Assembly (NCBI RefSeq): GCF_011300875.1
Contig: NZ_CP049862.1
Location: 434,001-498,000, forward strand
Source: Sanguibacter sp. HDW7
GTDB taxonomy: Bacteria; Actinomycetota; Actinomycetes; Actinomycetales; Cellulomonadaceae
Direction of reading: 5' to 3'
Length of the DNA: 64,000 bases
Shown here: positions 53,765 through 60,173 of the stretch, one piece after another
Numbering within the stretch: the first letter of the stretch is position 1
Layout of the letters: the number at the start of each line of letters is the position of its first letter
Position numbers and translations under genes: made by a program
The notes under the pieces: generated by a model
Databases searched by the model: none
Told to the model about the DNA's origin: nothing
Seen by the model: the letters and a program-made list of their open reading frames with translations, nothing else

Positions 53765-53831
53765 CCCTCCATCATCCCTGAGGTTCGGAGCAGCAACCGC
53801 CGCCCGACGCCCCACGCCCCGCCACTCCCGC

Positions 53832-53880
53832 ACGGATTGACGCCTTCCGACCATCGAACGGTCGGAAGGCGTCAATCCGT
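53832..53880. terminator. Perfect 21-bp inverted repeat after trkA
   Basis: Arms at 53832-53852 and 53860-53880 are perfectly complementary over 21 bp with a 7-nt loop. It lies 59 nt beyond the trkA stop, a likely terminator for trkH-trkA. Its sequence is unrelated to the 63-bp family. Confidence 0.7.
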
Positions 53881-53938
53881 CGAGAAGGGGCGGGAGGGAA
53901 GGGGCGGGAGGGTGGAGCGGGGAGAGGGAAGGGCGAGG

Positions 53939-54649
53939 CTACGGGCGGGCCGCGAAGCGCTCGAGGAGCTCGGAGTGCCCCGAGACGACGAGGAGGTCGT
54001 TCGCGGAGATGCGCGTCTGCGGCGTCGCGTAGATGAACTCCTGGCCCGGAGGCTTCACGCCGATGACGGTGACGCCGTAGCGGGTGCGCACCTTCGACTG
54101 CTCGACGGTGAAGCCCTGCATCTCCTTCGGCGGGCGCATCTTGACGATCGTGAAGCCGTCCTCGACCTCGATGTAGTCCATGAGCTTGCCGGAGACGAGG
54201 TGGGCGACACGGTTGCCCGCGTCGGCCTCCGGAAAGACGACGTGGTGCGCGCCGATGCGCTGGAGGATGCGGCCGTGCTCGGCGGAGACGGCCTTCGCCC
54301 AGATCTGGGGCGTGCCCATGTCGACGAGGTTGCCGGTGATGAGGACGGAGGCCTCGAGGGAGGATCCGACGCCGACGACGGCGACGGGGAAGTCGCGTGC
54401 GCCGAGCTGCTCGAGGGCCTCGGGGTTGGTCGCGTCGGCCTCGACGAGGGGGATCCGGCCGGCCCACTGCTGGGCGAGCATGGTGTTGCGCTCGACGGCG
54501 AGGACGTCCTGGCCGAGCCTGTCGAGCGTCGCGGCGAGCGCGGAGCCGAACCGGCCGAGGCCGATGACGAGGATGCCGTCGCCCGCGCCGGACCGCTTGG
54601 GGGTCGTCGCGGAGCGGCTCGCGTGCGTCTGCGTGTACCTGTCAGCCAA
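53939..54649 (-). CDS. trkA: Potassium uptake regulatory subunit TrkA/KtrA
   Basis: A 236-residue RCK protein. After a ~24-residue polar N-terminus the Rossmann motif VIGLGRFGSALAATL (residues ~28-42) binds nucleotide (NAD or ATP/ADP), VLAVERN ends the second strand, and a C-terminal RCK_C domain (~residues 155-230) would bind small ligands, perhaps cyclic di-AMP, which is made by DisA in this window. It gates the TrkH channel on the cytoplasmic face. The TTG start at 54649 is supported by GAAAGG 7 nt upstream and overlaps the trkH 3' end by 8 nt. Confidence 0.92.
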   Translation of the reverse strand: MADRYTQTHASRSATTPKRSGAGDGILVIGLGRFGSALAATLDRLGQDVLAVERNTMLAQQWAGRIPLVEADATNPEALEQLGARDFPVAVVGVGSSLEASVLITGNLVDMGTPQIWAKAVSAEHGRILQRIGAHHVVFPEADAGNRVAHLVSGKLMDYIEVEDGFTIVKMRPPKEMQGFTVEQSKVRTRYGVTVIGVKPPGQEFIYATPQTRISANDLLVVSGHSELLERFAARP

Positions 54650-56024
54650 TGATCGGCCTTTCTTCGGGGAGCCGGATGACGCGGCTCCGGTCGCGCAGCG
54701 CGAGCGCCGCAGCGAGTGTCATCGTGCCTGTGCGCCCGATGAACATCAAGGCGATGAGCACGAACTTCCCGGCGTCGGGAAGCAGGTGGGTGCCGCCTGT
54801 CGAGAGGCCGACGGTCGCGAAGGCGGAGATCGCCTCGAAGAGGACGACGTCGAGGGTCCATCCGGTGATCTCGAGCAGTGCGAGGCAGGCGACGAGGATC
54901 GTCGTCGCGCCGACGAAGACGACGGCGACGGACAGGCGCAGGGTGTCGCGCGGGATGCGGCGCCCGAACGCCTCGACGTCGCGGTCGCCGCGGGCCTCGG
55001 AGATGATCGCGAGGAGCATGACGGCGAGCGTCGTCACCTTGATGCCGCCCGCGGTCGACGCGGAGCCGCCACCGACGAACATGAGGGCGTCGGTGACGAG
55101 CCAGCTCGACTCGTGCATCGACCCGACGTCGACGGTCGAGAATCCTCCGGAGCGTGGCATGACGCCGGCGAAGAGCGACGCGAGCAGCTTGTCGGCCCAG
55201 CCGAGCGGCCCGAACGTGTCCTTGTTGCGCCACTCGAGGGCGGCGAACGCGATGGTGCCGACGAGGACGAGCGTCGCGGACATCGTCACGGTGAGCTTGG
55301 CGTGGAGGTTCCAGCGGCTGAAGCGTCGGCCCTGCCGGGCGATGTTGAGGATGACGGGGAAGCCGAGCGAGCCGATGAACACCCCGAGGATGATCGGCAG
55401 GAGGAGGGCCCAGTCGCCGACGTGCGGCGCGAGCCCCTCGGCGGTGGGGATGAAGCCTGCGTTGTTGAACGCGGACACCGCGTAGAACACGGAGTGCCAG
55501 AGCGCCTCGCCGAACGACTCGTTGAGCATGAGGAAGCGCGGCATGAGCAGGACGGCGATCGCGGCCTCGAGCGTCAGCGACGTGATGACGACGACCTGGA
55601 TGAGCGAGCCGACCTCGCCGAGCCGTGTCGTCTTGGTCTCCGAGGCCGTGAGGAGCTTCTGGGTGAGGCCGATGCGCCGGGACACTGCGGCGCCGAGGAT
55701 CGATGCGAGCGTCATGACGCCGAGGCCGCCGACCTGCATGCCGAGGAGGATGACGCCCTGCCCGAAGCCCGACCAGTAGGTGCCGGTGGGGACGGTGACG
55801 AGGCCGGTGACGCACACGGCCGAGGTCGCGGTGAAGAACGCGTCGACGAAGGGTGCGCGCACGCCGGTCGACGTCGCGGCGGGCAGGCAGAGCAGTCCGG
55901 TGAAGACGAGGATGACGCCGCCGAACGTGATGATCGCGAGGCGCGCGGGGGAGTGCCGGGCGAGCCTGTCGACGAGCTCGCGGCCCGCCCAGGCCACGGC
56001 CTTGAGCTTCTGCCCCACGTCCAC
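54642..56024 (-). CDS. trkH: Potassium channel/transporter subunit TrkH/KtrB
   Basis: A 460-residue membrane protein of the Trk/Ktr/HKT superfamily with four repeated pore loops: TATSAVCVTGL, YAVSAFNNAGF, GVMPRSGGFST and EAISAFATVGLSTG, each bringing the conserved Gly to the selectivity filter. About ten membrane segments are visible. GTG 56024 is preferred over GTG 56069 because GGAG lies 5 nt upstream and the N-terminus then starts just before the first helix. It forms the K+ pathway with TrkA, encoded next on the same strand with overlap. Confidence 0.92.
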   Translation of the reverse strand: MDVGQKLKAVAWAGRELVDRLARHSPARLAIITFGGVILVFTGLLCLPAATSTGVRAPFVDAFFTATSAVCVTGLVTVPTGTYWSGFGQGVILLGMQVGGLGVMTLASILGAAVSRRIGLTQKLLTASETKTTRLGEVGSLIQVVVITSLTLEAAIAVLLMPRFLMLNESFGEALWHSVFYAVSAFNNAGFIPTAEGLAPHVGDWALLLPIILGVFIGSLGFPVILNIARQGRRFSRWNLHAKLTVTMSATLVLVGTIAFAALEWRNKDTFGPLGWADKLLASLFAGVMPRSGGFSTVDVGSMHESSWLVTDALMFVGGGSASTAGGIKVTTLAVMLLAIISEARGDRDVEAFGRRIPRDTLRLSVAVVFVGATTILVACLALLEITGWTLDVVLFEAISAFATVGLSTGGTHLLPDAGKFVLIALMFIGRTGTMTLAAALALRDRSRVIRLPEERPIIG

Positions 56025-56215
56025 GCCGTCTCCGTCCTTGCTCTGCGCTGCGGTCCGACGGGGCCGCACTGGTCAACGATGCCACCTGCGGGGCCCGCGC
56101 GCCGACATGACCGGTGCGTCCGTGCGGACGCGTCGGCGTCCGCGGCGCGCGGTCAGCGGGTGGACGGGACGTGGACACGACGGCGGGGCGGTGTGACGCA
56201 CGTTACGGTGACGAC

Positions 56216-57415
56216 ATGTCCGCAACCGTCCACGTGGCCTGGTCGCCGCAGCTCCTCGGGTACGACTTCGGGCTCGGCCACCCCATGTCGCCCGTGCGGC
56301 TGCGGCTCACGGTCGAGCTTGCGCGCGAGCTCGGCGTGCTCGAGGGTGCGGACGCGCTCGTCGTCGAGCCCGAGCCGGCGGACGACGCCCTCCTGGGGCT
56401 CGTCCACGAGCAGGCGTACCTCGATGCGGTGCGGGCGGCCGCGGAGCGCGGGATCCCGGACCCGGTGCGCGGGCTGGGCACGGAGGACGACCCGATCTTC
56501 CCGCGGATGTACGACGCCGCGGCGCGGATCGTCGGCGGCACCGTCGACGCGGTGCGGGCGGTCGTGAGCGGGCGGGCGGCCCACGGCATCAACGTCGCGG
56601 GCGGCATGCACCATGCGATGCCGGGCGGCGCGTCGGGATTCTGCGTGTTCAACGACGCGGCGGTCGCGATCCAGGACGCGCTCGACGCGGGCGTGGAGCG
56701 CGTCGCGTACGTCGATCTCGACGCGCACCACGGCGACGGCGTCGAACGCACGTTCTGGGACGACCCGCGTGTTCTCACGGTGTCGGTGCACCAGTCGCCG
56801 GCGACCCTCTTCCCGGGCACGGGCTACCCGACCGAGGTCGGTGGGCCTGCCGCCGAGGGCACGGCCGTCAACGTCGCGCTGCCGCCGCGGACGGAGGGCG
56901 CAGGCTGGCTGCGGGCGGTCGAGGCGACGGTGCTGCCTGCCGTGCGGGCGTTCGAGCCTGCGCTGCTCGTCACGCAGCACGGCTGCGACGCGCACGGCCG
57001 CGACCCGCTCTCGGAGCTGCGCGTCGGTATCAGGGCGCAGCGGCACGCGGCGGAGTGGATGCACGAGCTTGCGCACGAGGTGTGCGACGGCCGTTGGGTC
57101 GCGCTCGGGGGCGGCGGCTACGCGATCGTCGGCGTCGTGCCGGTTGCGTGGACGAACCTGCTGGGCGTCGTCTCGCACCGTCCTGTCGCGCCCGAGACGC
57201 CCGTGCCGGCGCCGTGGCGGGCGCGGGTCCTCGAGGAGTTCCTCGTCGAGGCGCCCTCCCGCATGGGAGGGGACGACGTCGCGGACCTAGCGAGCGGCCC
57301 GGACCACCGGTCGTGGGACAGCGGCTACGACCCCGCGGACCCGATCGACAGGGCGGTGCGCGCGACGCGTGCCGCGGTCTTCCCGCACCTGGGTCTTCTG
57401 CCTGACGACCACTGA
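56216..57415 (+). CDS. AcuC-like histone-deacetylase-family amidohydrolase
   Basis: A 399-residue class I/AcuC-type zinc deacetylase. HPMSPVRLRLTVEL at residues ~22-35, GGMHHAMPGGASGFCVFNDAAVA (~138-160), the zinc ligands in VDLDAHHGDGVERTFWDD (~173-190), HQSPATLFPGTG and TQHGCDAHGRDPL, and the C-terminal LGGGGYAIVGVVPVAW all fit. Acetoin-utilization family proteins deacetylate proteins such as acetyl-CoA synthetase. No acetoin genes are nearby. The ATG at 56216 has TACGGT ending 6 nt upstream (56204-56209), a leaderless-type promoter. Confidence 0.9.
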   Translation: MSATVHVAWSPQLLGYDFGLGHPMSPVRLRLTVELARELGVLEGADALVVEPEPADDALLGLVHEQAYLDAVRAAAERGIPDPVRGLGTEDDPIFPRMYDAAARIVGGTVDAVRAVVSGRAAHGINVAGGMHHAMPGGASGFCVFNDAAVAIQDALDAGVERVAYVDLDAHHGDGVERTFWDDPRVLTVSVHQSPATLFPGTGYPTEVGGPAAEGTAVNVALPPRTEGAGWLRAVEATVLPAVRAFEPALLVTQHGCDAHGRDPLSELRVGIRAQRHAAEWMHELAHEVCDGRWVALGGGGYAIVGVVPVAWTNLLGVVSHRPVAPETPVPAPWRARVLEEFLVEAPSRMGGDDVADLASGPDHRSWDSGYDPADPIDRAVRATRAAVFPHLGLLPDDH

Positions 57416-57443
57416 GCGAGCGCCGGGACGCGTGTGACGACTG

Positions 57444-57457
57444 TGCACGACGTTGCA
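57444..57457 (+). promoter_or_regulatory. 14-bp word shared with the ald upstream region
   Basis: TGCACGACGTTGCA is identical to 14521-14534. A TGTGA half-site (57433-57437) lies just upstream and a TAGAGT -10-like box at 57493-57498, in the 136-nt region before the small HTH gene. Confidence 0.35.
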
Positions 57458-57551
57458 GGTGAGACGGGCTACCGCCCGCGTGCGCGAGGCCCTAGAGTGA
57501 GTCGCTGAACGGCCGCTGGGTGCGGCCGACGACCGTCTCAGGAGGGGCCAG

Positions 57552-57758
57552 ATGACCGACGCCACCGCGCGTCCTTCCTTCCTCACCGTCGCCGAGGTCG
57601 CCGACGCCATGCGGGTCTCCCGCATGACGGTCTACCGGCTCGTGCACGCCGGTGAGATGCCAGCGATCCGCGTCGGGAAGTCCTTCCGCGTGCCGGCGTC
57701 GGCGCTCGAGCAGTACCTCGCCCAGGCGACGCTCGACCAGGATCGCCTGACGTCCTGA
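57552..57758 (+). CDS. Small excisionase-type helix-turn-helix DNA-binding protein
   Basis: A 68-residue MerR-like/excisionase-fold protein: FLTVAEVADAMRVSRMTVYRLVHAGEMPAIRVGKSFRVPASALEQYL. The helix-turn-helix is at residues ~13-32, followed by a short wing. GGAGGGG lies 5 nt before the ATG. It is not a phage excisionase by context: no integrase is nearby, and in actinobacteria this gene regularly precedes the small ribosomal protein bS22 gene found here. It is a chromosomal regulator with unknown targets. Confidence 0.88.
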   Translation: MTDATARPSFLTVAEVADAMRVSRMTVYRLVHAGEMPAIRVGKSFRVPASALEQYLAQATLDQDRLTS

Positions 57759-57823
57759 CCTGCGGTCCCGCTCCTGCCGAGCGGTCCCTGGGCGGCATGT
57801 CGCGGGCACCCCTGCGCGCGAGG

Positions 57824-57829
57824 TAGGAT
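57824..57829 (+). promoter_or_regulatory. -10 box for the bS22 gene
   Basis: TAGGAT at 57824-57829 would start transcription near 57836, just ahead of a run of six T (57840-57845) that is rare in this sequence. The leader to the ATG at 57909 is about 70 nt. Confidence 0.4.
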
Positions 57830-57908
57830 CGACAAGGACTTTTTTCCAGCGTGGTGGCCGCACGGTGTGCCGCGCGTGCACATCCGACGAGACACTGCGA
57901 GGGACGCC

Positions 57909-58007
57909 ATGGGCTCCGTGATCAAGAAGCGCCGCAAGCGTATGGCGAAGAAGAAGCACCGCAAGCTGCTTCGCAAGACGCGCCACCAGCGTCGTAACAA
58001 GAAGTGA
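57909..58007 (+). CDS. Small basic ribosomal protein bS22 (AURKAIP1/COX24 domain)
   Basis: A 32-residue protein, MGSVIKKRRKRMAKKKHRKL followed by LRKTRHQRRNKK, almost entirely Lys/Arg/His. This is the conserved actinobacterial bS22/AURKAIP1-COX24 peptide, bound to the 30S subunit near the decoding region in mycobacteria. Position behind a small HTH gene and before a strong terminator is typical. It is short enough to be missed by ORF length filters. Confidence 0.93.
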   Translation: MGSVIKKRRKRMAKKKHRKLLRKTRHQRRNKK

Positions 58008-58029
58008 CCTCACGCCTCAGCGCGTGACA

Positions 58030-58063
58030 GACGGCCTCCGTCCCCACCGGGACGGAGGCCGTC
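58030..58063. terminator. Strong terminator after bS22
   Basis: A 15-bp perfect stem (58030-58044 with 58049-58063) with a CACC loop followed by GTCGTCGTT, 22 nt after the bS22 stop and convergent with the HAD gene. Confidence 0.85.
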
Positions 58064-58158
58064 GTCGTTCTCGCGAGGGCCGCGGAGGTGCCGGGGCACA
58101 GGGTTCCTCGACCGCGCGCAGGCGCGGCCCACGTGCAGCGGCGGGAGGGCGGGTGCGC

Positions 58159-59022
58159 TCAGCGCCCGCGCACCGTGCGCGTGAGGGAGCGGGCGACGAG
58201 CCCGAGCACCCAGGCGGCGCCGGCCCACGACGCCGTCTTGAGCGACCTCTTCGCGATCCGACGCTTGCCACGGAACTCGCGCATGGGCCAGCCGCGCTCC
58301 CTCGCGAAGCGTCGCAGCCGCGGCTCGGGGTTGATCGCGCACGGGAACCCGACGGTCGACAGCAGCGGGATGTCGTTCGCGGAGTCGCCGTACGCGTAGG
58401 AGGCGGCGAGGTCGATGCCCCGCTTCTCGGCGAGGGCGAGCACGCCGTCGGCCTTCGACTCACGGTGCATGAGCTCGCCGACGAGCCGGCCCGTGTAGAC
58501 GCCGTCGACGTGCTCGGCGATCGAGCCGAGCGCGCCGGTCGTGCCGAGACGCTGGGCGATGAGCGCACCGATCTCGATGGGGGCGGCCGTGACGAGCCAG
58601 ACCTCGTGACCCGCGGCGAGGTGCGCGTCGAGGATCTTGCGCGTGCCCGGGAAGATCCGTGAGACGAGCGCCTGCTCGTAGACCTCCTCGCCGACGGCCG
58701 TGACCTCGGCGACGGAGTGCCCCTTGATGAGGAGGAGCGCGCGGTCCCGCACGGTGCCGATCTGCTCGTTGTTCTCGCCGACGGCGAGGTAGCGCATCTG
58801 CTGCATCGAGGCGAAGACGATGTCGCGGACGCGGAAGAACTCGCGCTTGTAGAGGCCGATCGCGAGGTGGAAGGACGACGCGCCTCGGATGATCGTGTTG
58901 TCGACGTCGAAGAACGCGGCGACGACGCTGCCGGGCGCTGGTGCCTCGGGGACGACGCCCCGCGGATCCTCGCCCGGGACCGGGGGCACGTCGGCCGAGC
59001 TCGGGGGTTCGGTGCGTGCCAT
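58159..59022 (-). CDS. HAD-IB family phosphatase (SerB-like)
   Basis: A 287-residue HAD hydrolase. Motif I FFDVDNTIIRG (nucleophile Asp, ~residue 38), the helical cap through the YKREFFRVRDI region, motif II in VWLVTAAP, and motif III YGDSANDIPLL (~residue 220) are all present, with a C-terminal hydrophobic stretch (TASWAGAAWVLGLVARSL). HAD-IB proteins with this pattern dephosphorylate small molecules such as phosphoserine or lysophospholipids. The ATG at 59022 is followed by a ~30-residue polar extension. TAGAGT lies 7 nt upstream, so the transcript may be leaderless. Divergent from the glutaredoxin gene. Confidence 0.88.
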   Translation of the reverse strand: MARTEPPSSADVPPVPGEDPRGVVPEAPAPGSVVAAFFDVDNTIIRGASSFHLAIGLYKREFFRVRDIVFASMQQMRYLAVGENNEQIGTVRDRALLLIKGHSVAEVTAVGEEVYEQALVSRIFPGTRKILDAHLAAGHEVWLVTAAPIEIGALIAQRLGTTGALGSIAEHVDGVYTGRLVGELMHRESKADGVLALAEKRGIDLAASYAYGDSANDIPLLSTVGFPCAINPEPRLRRFARERGWPMREFRGKRRIAKRSLKTASWAGAAWVLGLVARSLTRTVRGR

Positions 59023-59059
59023 GTCGACCACTCTAGTGACCGCTCCGTAGGGTTGGCTC

Positions 59060-59311
59060 ATGCAGACCGAGGTCAGGGTTCGTCTCATCACCCGTTCGAC
59101 GTGCTCGTTGTGCGACACCGCACGCGAGACGGTGGCCGCCGTGTGCGCCGACGAGGGCGTCGCGTGGGAGGAGCTCGACGTCGACGAGGACCCGGTCCTC
59201 CTCGCGGAGCACGGCGAGCACGTGCCGGTCGTGCTCGTCGACGGCCATCAGGTGGGTTTCTGGCGCATCCCGGAGAAGCGGCTGCGACTGTTCGTCCAGG
59301 GTCTGCGGTGA
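59060..59311 (+). CDS. Glutaredoxin-like protein (DUF836)
   Basis: An 83-residue thioredoxin-fold protein with the redox motif CSLC in TRSTCSLCDTARETV (residues ~12-26) and the cis-Pro in HVPVVLVDG (~55-63). It would act in cytoplasmic thiol-disulphide exchange. TAGGGT ends 6 nt before the ATG (59048-59053), a leaderless-type promoter. Its TGA overlaps the rex GTG (GTGA), so redox protein and redox sensor are co-translated. Confidence 0.88.
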   Translation: MQTEVRVRLITRSTCSLCDTARETVAAVCADEGVAWEELDVDEDPVLLAEHGEHVPVVLVDGHQVGFWRIPEKRLRLFVQGLR

Positions 59312-59949
59312 GCGAGCGGTCGCTCCCGCCGCCGACGCTCGAGCGGCTGCCCGTCTACGTGCGGGTGCTCGACGAGCTCGCGCGGCAGGGTGAGACGACG
59401 ACGTCGTCGTCGCGTGTCGCCGAGCTGGCGGGCGTCGCGCCCGCACAGGTGCGCAAGGACCTCTCGCGTCTCGGCACGTACGGCACGCGGGGCGTCGGCT
59501 ACGACGTCGTGGATCTCGCGGCGCACGTGCGTCGGGCGCTGCACCTCTCGGACGCGCACCGCGTCGTCGTCGTGGGGGCCGGCCACCTGGGGCAGGCTGT
59601 CGCGCGCTACGGGGGCCTGAGGGCCCGAGGCTTCGAGGTCGTCGCGCTCACGGACGTCGACCCGGAGGTCGTCGGGACGGTCGTCGGCGGCGTGAGGGTG
59701 CGGCACGAGGACGAGCTGGCGGACGTCGTGCGGTCGACGGCCGCGACGATGGCGGTGCTCGCGGTCCCGTCGGACGCCGCGCAGCCGTCGCTCGACGCGC
59801 TCGCTGCGGCGGGCGTGCGCTCGGTCCTCAGCTTCGTCCCGGGGCAGCTCGTGGTGCCCGACGGGGTCGCGCTGCGCATCGTCGACGTCGCGGCGGAGCT
59901 GCAGATCCTCTCGTTCTACGCGGCGTCGCCGCCGCGCACCGCTCCCTGA
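59308..59949 (+). CDS. rex: Redox-sensing transcriptional repressor Rex
   Basis: A 213-residue Rex. The N-terminal winged helix (PTLERLPVYVRVLDELARQGETTTSSSRVAELAGVAPAQVRKDLSRLGTYGTRGVGYDV, residues ~7-65) and the C-terminal Rossmann domain with VVVVGAGHLGQAVARYGGL (~88-106) match the family closely. Rex senses the NADH/NAD+ ratio and represses respiratory and fermentative genes. The start overlaps the glutaredoxin stop. In related genomes rex is often followed by hemA; here a trp gene follows instead. A possible target site in this window is 14484-14501. Confidence 0.95.
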   Translation: MSERSLPPPTLERLPVYVRVLDELARQGETTTSSSRVAELAGVAPAQVRKDLSRLGTYGTRGVGYDVVDLAAHVRRALHLSDAHRVVVVGAGHLGQAVARYGGLRARGFEVVALTDVDPEVVGTVVGGVRVRHEDELADVVRSTAATMAVLAVPSDAAQPSLDALAAAGVRSVLSFVPGQLVVPDGVALRIVDVAAELQILSFYAASPPRTAP

Positions 59950-60030
59950 CGTCGTCCCGGCCGACTCCCTGGCGCGCCCGTGCGGTCTCACGGGATGGGA
60001 CCGCCCTGGGCGTGCGGCGACGGGCACGGG

Positions 60031-60036
60031 TAGGTT
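60031..60036 (+). promoter_or_regulatory. -10 box for the trpEG leader transcript
   Basis: TAGGTT ends 7 nt before the leader-peptide ATG (60044), consistent with a transcript that starts at or next to that ATG. Confidence 0.45.
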
Positions 60037-60043
60037 GGCCGAC

Positions 60044-60079
60044 ATGTTCGCGACGACCAGCTGGTGGCACCGCCTCTAG
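60044..60079 (+). CDS. trpL: trp leader peptide (Trp-Trp)
   Basis: Eleven codons, MFATTSWWHRL and TAG, with two adjacent Trp codons (60062-60067) near the end. It lies 94 nt before an anthranilate-synthase gene and directly ahead of a complete attenuator. The leader is too short for ORF callers. Ribosome stalling at the Trp codons under tryptophan shortage should favour the antiterminator. Confidence 0.88.
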   Translation: MFATTSWWHRL

Positions 60080-60134
60080 GCGGTGCGTTCGCGACTTCTC
60101 ACGAGCAAGGACCGCCCCCTGACGGGCGGTCCTT
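60067..60134 (+). promoter_or_regulatory. Transcription attenuator of trpEG
   Basis: Four segments fit the classical scheme. Segment 1 GCACCGCC (60067-60074) pairs with segment 2 GGCGGTGC (60079-60086). Segment 3 AAGGACCGCCC (60107-60117) pairs perfectly with segment 4 GGGCGGTCCTT (60124-60134) as terminator. Segment 2 GGCGGT (60079-60084) can instead pair with ACCGCC (60111-60116) in segment 3 as antiterminator. Stalling at the Trp codons covers segment 1 and frees segment 2. The stretch after segment 4 has GTGCGTT rather than a pure T-run. Confidence 0.88.
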
Positions 60135-60173
60135 GTGCGTTCCTGGGCCCTCCGTCCGACCCCAGGAGACATG

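Noticed and set aside
57552-57758. Phage excisionase or BldC
   Set aside because: No integrase or att-like repeats are nearby, and the sequence differs from BldC; the bS22 neighbour marks it as a conserved chromosomal gene.
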